Source: a bacterium (GTDB taxonomy: Bacteria; Actinomycetota; Humimicrobiia; Humimicrobiales; Humimicrobiaceae). From it: a stretch of 12,988 nt of DNA. Numbering within the stretch: position 1 is the stretch's first letter; the number at the start of each line of letters is the position of its first letter. The DNA lies in assembly GCA_030611285.1 (NCBI GenBank), contig JAUWQC010000015.1:1-12988 (forward strand). Reading direction: 5' to 3'. Both the position numbers and the translations under genes were made by a program. A model generated the notes under the pieces. It did not search any database. It was not told where the DNA came from and saw nothing but the letters and a program-made list of their open reading frames with translations. Of the stretch, positions 7,442 through 12,988 are shown one piece after another.

Positions 7442-7763
7442 TTGTTTTCAGAATTATATCTCTTACGCTCTCAATACTCTCTTTTTCATCTAAATTTTCA
7501 AGAATTACTACTATTTCATTAAATAAATTAATCATCGGGGCTAGACCTTTTGCCATCCTGCCAAAGGTTTCTATTATCCAGCGCATTTCTGACTTATACT
7601 CTTCATCTGTTACAGGTTGAAACTCTTTTGCCAGGGCAATAAGAGAACTCGCAGTTTCTAAAGTTACTGGAAAAGCACTTATTATCTCACCATCTATAGT
7701 TCCTTCACTAAGAGCCTTCCGTATTCTTATAAAAACTTCCCTTTCTTCAGACCAATGTTTCAT
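7431..7763 (-). CDS. eIF2B-alpha/R15P isomerase-like, N-terminal fragment
   Basis: This 110-aa frame is the helical N-terminal domain of an eIF2B-alpha/ribose-1,5-bisphosphate isomerase-like protein. The stretch TLETASSLIALAKEFQ and the helices up to IILKTIDQ lead into the Rossmann domain encoded in the next frame. The ATG at 7763 has GGAGGAGG 10 bases upstream and lies 34 bases after the permease gene, so translation of the whole gene should start here. The frame stops at TAG (7433-7431) where relatives continue. Alone it would lack the nucleotide/sugar-phosphate-binding domain. Confidence 0.7.
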   Translation of the reverse strand: MKHWSEEREVFIRIRKALSEGTIDGEIISAFPVTLETASSLIALAKEFQPVTDEEYKSEMRWIIETFGRMAKGLAPMINLFNEIVVILENLDEKESIESVRDIILKTIDQ

Positions 7764-7797
7764 TTTCTATTAGCCTCCTCCAATTTCATTACTAAAA

Positions 7798-8673
7798 TCA
7801 ATGAATTCCTCCGGTTAAACCTCTTGCTAAATATCGCTGAATAAATATGCCAAATATCATCATCGGAAGCATAACCATCACACTTGCGGCTGTAAGTTTA
7901 CCAAAATCTATAGAAATAAATTCTATAAAACCTACAACTAATGCAGGAAGCGTACGATTCTGCCCACTTGTCAGAATCATTGCAAACATAAACTCATTCC
8001 AAGACATAATTAAACTTATAATAAAACATGCGGTTATACCAGGGGCCGCTAAAGGTATAGTAATACGGAATAATGCCCCCCACCTGCTACAACCATCAAT
8101 CATTGCAGATTCCTCAACTTCAACCGGTACTTCTTCGAAAAAACCTCTCATCATCCAGATTGTCAAGGGGAGCAAAAATGTTGAATGAGCAAGAACAATA
8201 GCCCATCTGGTTCCCAGTAAATGCGTATACATAAACATTCGAGATAGGGGAAATATAAGAACTATTCCTGGAACCATTCTAACTAATAGGGCCATCATCA
8301 TCAAAAAATTGCTTCCGACGACTTTAAACCGGGATAAAGAGTAAGCCCCAAATACTCCAAGTATCAACGAGATCGTAGTAGCCATAAGTCCAACTATTAC
8401 GCTATTAAAAAGATATTTAATAAAATTATACCTTTCAAATACTCCTCTATAATTATTTAAAGTTGGCGTGAAAATTATCTTGGGTATAGTAGAAACAATA
8501 TCAATTGGTTGTTTTAGCGAGGTTATAATAACCCAAAATATGGGAAATAAAACCCAGACCATGATAATAACTATAATAAAACGATGTAGTAAAAACCCAA
8601 CCCATCTGGAAAAACGGCTTTTATTAAAAATATTTTTCACCTCAGAAACTAATATAAAGTTAGGATTACACAT
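7798..8673 (-). CDS. Carbohydrate ABC transporter permease, MalG type
   Basis: This is the second inner-membrane permease of a CUT1-type sugar importer. About six membrane segments can be seen (residues near 31-51, 90-112, 124-146, 157-175, 212-232 and 262-280). The EAA loop that contacts the ATPase reads EESAMIDGCSRWGALF and then IPLAAPG (about 187-212), and the C-terminus RYLARGLTGGIH is typical of MalG-like proteins. The length of 291 aa includes about 20 extra residues at the N-terminus. The ATG at 8673 has no clear ribosome-binding site; a GAGGTG site inside the first codons hints at a start further in (a rare ATT about 14 codons on, or coupling to the upstream gene). It follows the first permease gene by 40 bases. 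Confidence 0.93.
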   Translation of the reverse strand: MCNPNFILVSEVKNIFNKSRFSRWVGFLLHRFIIVIIMVWVLFPIFWVIITSLKQPIDIVSTIPKIIFTPTLNNYRGVFERYNFIKYLFNSVIVGLMATTISLILGVFGAYSLSRFKVVGSNFLMMMALLVRMVPGIVLIFPLSRMFMYTHLLGTRWAIVLAHSTFLLPLTIWMMRGFFEEVPVEVEESAMIDGCSRWGALFRITIPLAAPGITACFIISLIMSWNEFMFAMILTSGQNRTLPALVVGFIEFISIDFGKLTAASVMVMLPMMIFGIFIQRYLARGLTGGIH

Positions 8674-8713
8674 AAGCTGTAACTTATATTTCTATTGTTT
8701 ATAAAGATATTAT

Positions 8714-9601
8714 TTAATCTTCTAAGCGTTTCCAAAAACTTAAGATAAAAACTGCGATACCTACTGTTAATAGCAAGATGACGTGAGTCATAGCGTAAGT
8801 CTGCCCCATTTTAAGAATCTTAAATCCTAAATTATATGCATACATTGAACTAACCTCAGTTGCTCTCCCCGGACCTCCTCGTGTCATTGTATAAATGGTA
8901 CCAAATTCTCGCATTGCATCCACGGAAAGAAATAAGACTACAAGAATTATATACTTATATAAAAACGGAAGGGTCAAATATCTAAATGTTTCCCATTTTG
9001 ATGCTCCGTCTACCCTGGCAGCTTCATAGGGCTCGACAGGTAAAGACAATAATCTGGCTAAGAAAATCAGTACTGCAAAAGGGGTTACCTGCCAGATACG
9101 AACTATCGCAACGCTAATGAGAGCCATTCCCCGGTCACCAAGCCACAGTGGTTTTCCTAGTCTTAATAAACCTAAAATATAATTAATTATTCCATTCCCT
9201 GGATTATACAAAAAGGTCCATGTTAATCCTACAATCACCGGACTTACCAATAGTGGTAAAATTGCAAGACCGCGAATAATTTTTATACCAGTCATCTCCA
9301 CAGATAATGCCATAGCTATTAAAAATCCCAGTATTCCGGACACTACCGTCACCATCAAAACATATTCTACTGAAGTCTTAACTGTATACCAAAAATCTAT
9401 GTCATAAAATAGTTTTATATAATTTTTAAGACCAACAAAACTAGGTCCTTCTTGTCTAAGAGGAGACCAGTCATACCAACCCAAAACAAATGATAATATT
9501 AGTGGAGCAACTACAATAAATAACATCAGAATAGTTGCAGGAGTCATCATAATATATGGCATTGCTTTCTTTTCAATTAACAATTTTTTTTGTAATTTCA
9601 T
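8714..9601 (-). CDS. Carbohydrate ABC transporter permease, MalF/UgpA type
   Basis: This is the first permease subunit of the sugar importer. It starts with a cytoplasmic KLQKKLLIEKK segment, then a membrane helix, and a PSFVGLKNY segment typical of the UgpA/MsmF group. The EAA loop is EPYEAARVDGASKWETF and then TLPF (E193, A194, A195, D198, G199 from the chosen start). TRGGPGRATEVSSMYAYN near the end is also characteristic. I chose the ATG at 9601 (295 aa) because AAGGA lies about 10 bases upstream; an ATG at 9634 would add 11 residues with no recognisable ribosome-binding site. It should pair with the MalG-type subunit downstream. No ATPase gene is present, so a shared MsmK/MalK-type ATPase encoded elsewhere is likely. 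Confidence 0.93.
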   Translation of the reverse strand: MKLQKKLLIEKKAMPYIMMTPATILMLFIVVAPLILSFVLGWYDWSPLRQEGPSFVGLKNYIKLFYDIDFWYTVKTSVEYVLMVTVVSGILGFLIAMALSVEMTGIKIIRGLAILPLLVSPVIVGLTWTFLYNPGNGIINYILGLLRLGKPLWLGDRGMALISVAIVRIWQVTPFAVLIFLARLLSLPVEPYEAARVDGASKWETFRYLTLPFLYKYIILVVLFLSVDAMREFGTIYTMTRGGPGRATEVSSMYAYNLGFKILKMGQTYAMTHVILLLTVGIAVFILSFWKRLED

Positions 9602-9635
9602 AATAGTTATTCCTTCTAAATCAAATAGTAGCATT

Positions 9636-9677
9636 ACAGGAACAGGAACCTTTGCTTTTTAACTTTCCTGTTCTTGT
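9636..9677. repeat. 13-bp inverted repeat upstream of permease operon
   Basis: ACAGGAACAGGAA (9636-9648) and TTCCTGTTCTTGT (9665-9677) pair at 12 of 13 positions around a 16-base loop. The hairpin lies just before the MalF-type permease gene, between it and the insertion-sequence relic. Hairpins between binding-protein and permease genes often stabilise the upstream mRNA and lower permease expression; that role is inferred here. No T-run follows on the minus strand, so a true terminator is not supported. Confidence 0.6.
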
Positions 9678-9769
9678 ATATTAATATTTTAATTTTTCAA
9701 ATTCCATAAAAATATAATTTTCATTTACTACTTAAATATCAGCAACATTTAGCTTCTACATTGTTAATC

Positions 9770-9775
9770 ACTATC
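9770..9775. repeat. Target-site duplication, left copy (ACTATC)
   Basis: ACTATC directly precedes the left terminal repeat of the insertion-sequence relic and is repeated exactly after the right end at 10358-10363. Six bases is within the 4-8 range known for IS21-type insertions. Confidence 0.7.
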
Positions 9776-9802
9776 TGACAAATACACACACATCGTAGAC
9801 TC
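9776..9802. repeat. Left terminal inverted repeat of IS relic
   Basis: These 27 bases match the complement of 10331-10357 at 22 positions; the inner 13 bases are identical. The terminal motif ACATCGTAG recurs 35 bases further in, at 9825. Confidence 0.75.
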
Positions 9803-9847
9803 CTAACAAGTAAGAAGTTTATAGACATCGTAGCGTCTTCCCATTAG

Positions 9848-10331
9848 ACTAAGGTAGAGGCAGAGGAACATCCGGTAGTTCAAATCGATTTACTAGAACT
9901 TGATTTAGTCCTTAAACAGACCCCTATAGCCACAAATGTTCCTCTGGCCATATGGTTTATTCTTGCATAAAGAAAGTTATTTGACTATCCTAACCTTTCG
10001 GATTATTCTATAGTTATGAAATACTTTTTTAATTATAGACCCTTAAGGAAAAATTTAAAGGAGATATTAACCTACTTCCCTTAGGCTTCCCGAGAGACTA
10101 GCTATTTCTCCAAGATACATCCATCTTATCCACTTTATTAGAAGTAATCACATTCTGGATATCTTTGGAGAAAAATTTGGTATGCCTAAAGAATTAGAGT
10201 ACGAATATGTTTGAGCCACTACTGATACTGCCCAAGAGACATTATTCGTATATCATGACTTTAAATTGATAGTTAAATATCCTTATCCTTTACCAAAAAT
10301 CTCTATTTTTTTATTAAAGATCGATCTCTAG
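9848..10331 (+). pseudogene. IS21-type (IstA-like) transposase remnant
   Basis: Read on the plus strand in one frame from 9848, the sequence gives VEAEEHPVVQIDLLELDL, PLAIWFILA-stop-RKLFDYPNLS, and NLKEILTYFP with stops at 9968, 10082 and 10139. This resembles the IstA catalytic core: the PGxxxQVD segment with the first Asp, the F-x-x-x-L-x-Y-S-R-x-x-Y segment, and the P-x-E-I-L-Y-D segment, here with the second Asp region damaged. From 10137 in another frame come FGEKFGMPKELEYEYV, a TGA at 10212, and then ETLFVYHDFKLIVKYP. That stretch looks like the Mu-type C-terminal domain, ending at a TAG at 10329 inside the right terminal repeat. The N-terminal helix-turn-helix, the third acidic residue region and istB are absent. 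It is non-functional. Confidence 0.6.
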
Positions 10332-10357
10332 AGTCTACGATGTCTGTATGTTCGTGA
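10331..10357. repeat. Right terminal inverted repeat of IS relic
   Basis: This is the partner of 9776-9802. It contains GAGTCTACGATGT (10331-10343), the exact complement of the left inner block, and ends with GTGA next to the ACTATC duplication. Confidence 0.75.
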
Positions 10358-10363
10358 ACTATC
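10358..10363. repeat. Target-site duplication, right copy (ACTATC)
   Basis: This is an exact copy of 9770-9775 lying between the right end of the IS relic and the binding-protein stop codon (10367-10365). Confidence 0.7.
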
Positions 10364-10364
10364 T

Positions 10365-11672
10365 TTAATAAACCCCTAATTCCTCTAATAATTCATATAC
10401 TTCTTCATCTACCTTTTTGAGCCCTTCCTCAGGTTTTAAATCACCAAGTACCACTAGATTCAAGTTTAAAGTCAGTATATCTATAATTCTTGGCATTCCA
10501 GGTAAAAGGGGCATGGTCTCAGCATTCATCAGTACTTCCTTCATGTTCTTAATATGTGGTCTGGCAGCTAATATTTCTGGATCATCATAATATTTTCGAA
10601 GTGCACTATCAAATGTGCCTCCTTTTAATCCGGCGAAAGCTTCTGCTTTCTTCATCTCAAAACTGTTAATCCATTTGATAAATTCCCAGGCTGCTTCCGG
10701 ATTTTTGCTGTCTACAGTAATTACCCAATTGACTGTGTTAACACGAGAGGGATAAGGTTTTCCTAGTCTATCTTTTGGAACAGGCATAGGTATGAACTTG
10801 AATGAACCAGCATATTCCGATTCTTCTGGGTCATTAAACTGCATTTCTTGCACGGTAGTTCCATAACTTATAGCAGCCCTACCCGTCAGAAGAGCACTCC
10901 AGATGTCCAGCCACCACCAGTTAATTGATTCAGGGGGGCTTACTTTATATAGTTCTAACCAGAATTCAAGTGTCTTTAGACCTTCTGGACTACTGTATTG
11001 GGGCTTCCAATTTTCATCAAATATACTCCCACCAGTTGTTATCATAATTTCTTCAAACATTTCCTGAGTAGTGCCCGTTCTACCAGCGGGTAATGCGATA
11101 CCGTACCTATCAGGAGGATTATAAAGTTTTTGAGCAGCTTCCAGTAGCTCTTCCCATGTTTTTGGAATCCCTAAATCCTTTTCTTCAAAGAAGGATTTAT
11201 TTATAACAAATCCATGGGTCATTACAGACCCCGGAACTCCATATAACTTGGCATCAAAAGTACAGACATCAAGTAAGGCGGGGAAGAATTCGCTGTTTGC
11301 ATATTCTAAATCTTCTTTAGTCATTACTTCTTCTAAGGGAAGCAGAAAACCGGCATCCTGATACTCTCCCACAAAAGGCTCGATTATATAGAGAACATCA
11401 TATGTTCCAGTTTTTGCAGACATTTCAGCAATTTGCTTTTCTCGCATTGCGGTGAATCCAATATCATCCATGACAACATTGATACCTGTTCTAGCCTCAA
11501 ATTCCTCAAGCTTAGGTTTACGAACTTTGTCCCAGACATCCTCAACACAGGCACTTACGGTAATTGTTACTCCTTCATACTTCTTCTCGGCTGCAAGTGC
11601 CATATTACCCCCAACCATAAAAAGCGTTAATATTAGACACGTTACTAAGAATAAATATCCAACAGTCTTCAT
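10365..11672 (-). CDS. Carbohydrate ABC transporter solute-binding protein (family 1)
   Basis: This is the extracytoplasmic sugar-binding protein of the importer. From the ATG at 11672 it starts with Lys, a hydrophobic stretch (residues 6-22) and a signal-peptidase-I site NMALA/AEKK. No lipobox Cys is at the site, suggesting a periplasmic protein in a two-membrane cell. The mature part opens with EGVTITVSACVEDVWDKVRK, then FEARTGINVVMDDI, YDVLYI and YGVPGSVMTHGFVINKSFF, a typical family 1 layout; WEFIKWINS lies near the C-terminus. The ATG at 11672 has AAAGGAGGT with 7-base spacing. An in-frame ATG at 11732 also has a GGAGG (10-base spacing) and would add 20 residues ahead of the signal peptide. 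The permease genes follow after the insertion relic. The trailing ATPase is missing. Confidence 0.93.
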   Translation of the reverse strand: MKTVGYLFLVTCLILTLFMVGGNMALAAEKKYEGVTITVSACVEDVWDKVRKPKLEEFEARTGINVVMDDIGFTAMREKQIAEMSAKTGTYDVLYIIEPFVGEYQDAGFLLPLEEVMTKEDLEYANSEFFPALLDVCTFDAKLYGVPGSVMTHGFVINKSFFEEKDLGIPKTWEELLEAAQKLYNPPDRYGIALPAGRTGTTQEMFEEIMITTGGSIFDENWKPQYSSPEGLKTLEFWLELYKVSPPESINWWWLDIWSALLTGRAAISYGTTVQEMQFNDPEESEYAGSFKFIPMPVPKDRLGKPYPSRVNTVNWVITVDSKNPEAAWEFIKWINSFEMKKAEAFAGLKGGTFDSALRKYYDDPEILAARPHIKNMKEVLMNAETMPLLPGMPRIIDILTLNLNLVVLGDLKPEEGLKKVDEEVYELLEELGVY

Positions 11673-11958
11673 CAATATACCTCCTTTAACAAATTTTAAA
11701 CTTAAGATAACAGTTAAAAGCTTAGTTTTCATTTAATTATTTCCTCCTTTTTTTGTGAATTTGGAACTTTCCTGCCCATCTTATCCAATTTATTTTTGTT
11801 ATCACCTCCTTCTTAATTTTTAACATTTTCGGCTAAATAACTCCTTTATTCATAAGGGTTAATAACCCTTACCTCCTTTTTTTCATCCCCACCTAAAATT
11901 GATTTTAAGTCTCAGGTGAAGTACACCTATTTTTAGTCTATTTTTTGGGGGGAATCAA
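11673..11958 (-). promoter_or_regulatory. Binding-protein gene leader with five polypurine sites and inverted repeats
   Basis: On the minus strand the leader holds GGAGG at 11876, 11809, 11747 and 11684 (each reading down five bases) and GGAG at 11844, far more than one gene needs. A weak promoter pair, TTGATT (11958-11953) and TAAAAA (11935-11930) with 17-base spacing, lies at its upstream end. Just downstream is AGGTG...CACCT (11914-11928), placed like an operator, and a 14-base A/T palindrome at 11894-11907. A further inverted repeat, AAGGGTT/AACCCTT (11854-11870), separates a GGAGG from an ATG opening a 6-codon frame (11853-11833). The likely role is control and strong expression of the binding protein; promoter and operator calls are weak. 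Confidence 0.4.
11854..11870. repeat. 7-bp inverted repeat in leader
   Basis: AAGGGTT and AACCCTT are perfect complements around AAT. On the minus strand the stem lies between GGAGG (11876-11872) and an ATG at 11853, so folding would bring that ribosome-binding site close to the start of a six-codon frame (MNKGVI) that ends at TAG (11835-11833). Confidence 0.45.
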
Positions 11959-12093
11959 TTTCAGATATGGAGTTTTCAAAGACCATTATTTTTTTGTGTG
12001 ATCATCAAATATTGCTTCCAAATATTTCTTCGAATTAACTCATACTTTTTTTTAAATGCTTTTCGGTTTAATTTAACATGTTCATAAGAAAAA
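11959..12093. other. Intergenic stretch without gene
   Basis: These 135 bases between the isomerase-like gene and the binding-protein leader contain no coding frame I can support. There is only a weak A/T inverted repeat (AAATATT...AATATTT, about 12008-12028). No terminator hairpin with a T-run was seen after the isomerase-like gene, so read-through into the transporter operon is possible. Confidence 0.4.
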
Positions 12094-12942
12094 TTATTTT
12101 GTAGAAAATAGGGTAACAAGACTCTTCAGATTAATTTCTGCTGCTTTAAAAGCATCTGATGCTTTTGTTGGTACTTCTACCACTACAAAACCCTCATAAT
12201 TAATATCCTTTAATGCACCAATACCAGATTTTAAATCAAGGTCCCCTTCTCCAATATTTACAACTTCTATCTCTCCCTCAGTAGATTCAATTTTAAGATC
12301 CTTAATGTGTACTTGCTTAATTAGATTTGATAAAATAGGAATTTCGTCTTTAGCATGAATCTGTTTAACTTCGGGATTTGCTATGTCATAATATACCTGA
12401 CAATATTCTGAACCAATCTGCTCAATAATTTCTACAACCTTATTTGCAGGACCATATAAATCATTTGGCATATTTTCCACAGCTAGTAATGTCCCGTATT
12501 CTTGAGCTGTATTAATACACTTTTTAAGTGAGTCAATTATATAATTTTGTGCTACCAACACTTCTATACCTGTAGGTTGCTGGATGGGAACTAAAATTTT
12601 ATCTACACCGAGATCTTCCGCAGCTTTACAGGTCATCTTGAGTATGGATATTCCCTGATCTCGTACTTTCTTATTTGGATCTCCTAATCCATAATTATGA
12701 AGAGCACCAATACAAATTGAACATATTTTAATCCCAACAGATTCAGCTACCTGTCCAAGCCTGTTCCACCTATGAAAATCTCTCATCCGGGAAAGGTCTG
12801 TTTCTCCTCCAAAGATAGAATAGTGTGGTTCAGGACCTACATCAATTTCATAACCTGCATACCCCAGATCATATGCTACTCGCATTGCTTCTTCTACAGG
12901 AAACTTTCGCTCAAGTACGCATGAAGTTATTCCTGTTTTCAT
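12094..12942 (-). CDS. Sugar phosphate isomerase/epimerase-like TIM-barrel protein
   Basis: This is a member of the xylose-isomerase-like / AP-endonuclease-2 TIM-barrel superfamily, which includes ketose 3-epimerases and sugar-phosphate isomerases that use a divalent metal in the cytoplasm. Candidate metal ligands fall at the expected strand ends: LAVENM (E156), YYDIANP (D186), QVHIKD (H212) and VVVEVP (E256), counted from the ATG at 12942. GYAGYEIDVGPE near the N-terminus and GEGDLDL before the last ligand are typical. The ATG at 12942 has GGGGG about 7 bases upstream; a TTG at 12948 would be only 2 bases from it, so ATG is preferred. The length of 282 aa is normal. It is the first gene of the group and probably interconverts ketoses or acts on the imported sugar. 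Confidence 0.88.
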   Translation of the reverse strand: MKTGITSCVLERKFPVEEAMRVAYDLGYAGYEIDVGPEPHYSIFGGETDLSRMRDFHRWNRLGQVAESVGIKICSICIGALHNYGLGDPNKKVRDQGISILKMTCKAAEDLGVDKILVPIQQPTGIEVLVAQNYIIDSLKKCINTAQEYGTLLAVENMPNDLYGPANKVVEIIEQIGSEYCQVYYDIANPEVKQIHAKDEIPILSNLIKQVHIKDLKIESTEGEIEVVNIGEGDLDLKSGIGALKDINYEGFVVVEVPTKASDAFKAAEINLKSLVTLFSTK

Positions 12943-12988
12943 TACCAAACCCCCATTTCTCAGAAGAAAAGATAAAACAAAGTGTTAT

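Larger units (their letters stand above)
6795..7763 (-). pseudogene. eIF2B-alpha/R15P isomerase-like gene with two frameshifts
   Basis: Three overlapping frames together give one protein of about 320 aa, the usual length for the superfamily. Frame 1 (7763-7431) holds the helical domain and frame 2 (7441-6935) the Rossmann core. A third stretch (about 6944-6795) encodes VKVRNIMSEVVPSKF and then IITEKGVIYPSED, the conserved C-terminal ITE-x-G-V-x-x-P signature. The first junction needs +1 at the TAG at 7433-7431. The second needs -1 at AAG-TAA (6940-6935), which gives a smooth NDIMLKVRNIM join. The third stretch is back in the frame of the first, so the two shifts compensate. Either the gene has two indels, or the assembly has two base errors, or recoding occurs; the last is least likely. 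If intact, it would be a sugar-phosphate isomerase-like or regulatory protein. Confidence 0.72.
9776..10357. mobile_element. Decayed IS21-like insertion sequence, 582 bp
   Basis: The element runs from TGACAAATACAC at 9776 to the matching inverted end at 10357. The two 27-bp ends agree at 22 positions, including a perfect inner block ACATCGTAGACTC (9790-9802) and its complement (10331-10343). A second ACATCGTAG at 9825-9833 gives the left end a repeated terminal motif, as IS21-family ends often have. ACTATC occurs directly outside both ends (9770-9775 and 10358-10363), a 6-bp target duplication. Inside, the plus strand holds remnants of a transposase broken by stops and a frameshift. A full IS21 element is over 2 kb with istA and istB, so most has been lost. 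It sits one base beyond the binding-protein stop codon, in the transporter operon. The boundaries are firm; the family is less certain. Confidence 0.78.

Noticed and set aside
6935..7450. Programmed ribosomal frameshifting in the eIF2B-like gene
   Set aside because: The TAG and AAG-TAA contexts are only loosely like known shift sites, no A AAA AAG-type heptamer or prfB-like signal is present, and two opposite shifts are better explained by indels or base-calling errors.
7847..8188. Plus-strand 113-codon open frame
   Set aside because: It is antisense to the MalG-type permease, whose EAA loop and membrane segments are clear; no independent support.
10212..10214. In-frame TGA in the transposase remnant as possible Trp recoding
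   Set aside because: The remnant also contains TAA, TAG and a frameshift, so decay explains it; nothing else in the window suggests an altered code.
11990..12030. CRP-type site near TGATGATCACACA
   Set aside because: Only one half-site fits; the other half and the 6-base spacing are missing.

Overview
The window is an AT-rich bacterial chromosome segment (about one third G+C by eye). All protein genes lie on the minus strand, so transcription runs from high to low coordinates. Strong GGAGG ribosome-binding sites are common and two genes are given non-ATG (TTG) starts. The solute-binding protein has a signal-peptidase-I type leader and no lipobox cysteine, which suggests a cell with two membranes. 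An anaerobic, sugar-using lineage of the Atribacterota, Thermotogota or Halanaerobiales kind would fit, but this is inference and the sequence does not fix the taxon.

In transcription order the layout is as follows. (1) A TIM-barrel sugar-phosphate isomerase/epimerase-like protein (12094-12942). (2) A 420-base leader carrying several GGAGG sites and small inverted repeats, then a carbohydrate ABC solute-binding protein (10365-11672). (3) A decayed insertion sequence (9776-10357) wedged directly behind the binding-protein stop codon; it has imperfect 27-bp ends, a 6-bp target duplication and remains of an IS21-type transposase. (4) Two MalF/MalG-type permeases (8714-9601, 7798-8673), with no ATPase gene in the window. 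(5) An eIF2B-alpha/ribose-1,5-bisphosphate-isomerase-like gene broken into three reading-frame pieces by two opposite frameshifts (6795-7763). (6) A Gfo/Idh/MocA oxidoreductase, a uroporphyrinogen-decarboxylase-fold protein with a methyltransferase-type H-x-C...C zinc site, a second Gfo/Idh/MocA protein paralogous to the first, and a third, more typical Gfo/Idh/MocA dehydrogenase. (7) An M55 D-aminopeptidase (DppA-like) and a formyltransferase of the Fmt/ArnA type.

Together this looks like an uptake and catabolic locus for a modified sugar or sugar conjugate. The binding protein and permeases would import it. Three NAD(P)-dependent dehydrogenase-fold proteins, the isomerase-like proteins and the UroD-fold protein would oxidise, isomerise and perhaps demethylate it. 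The D-aminopeptidase and formyltransferase suggest an amino, peptide or formyl group. The substrate cannot be read from the sequence. The most notable points are the IS relic inside the transporter operon, the doubly frameshifted eIF2B-like gene, and the paired Gfo/Idh/MocA paralogues that both lack the usual EKP glutamate and flank the UroD-fold gene.
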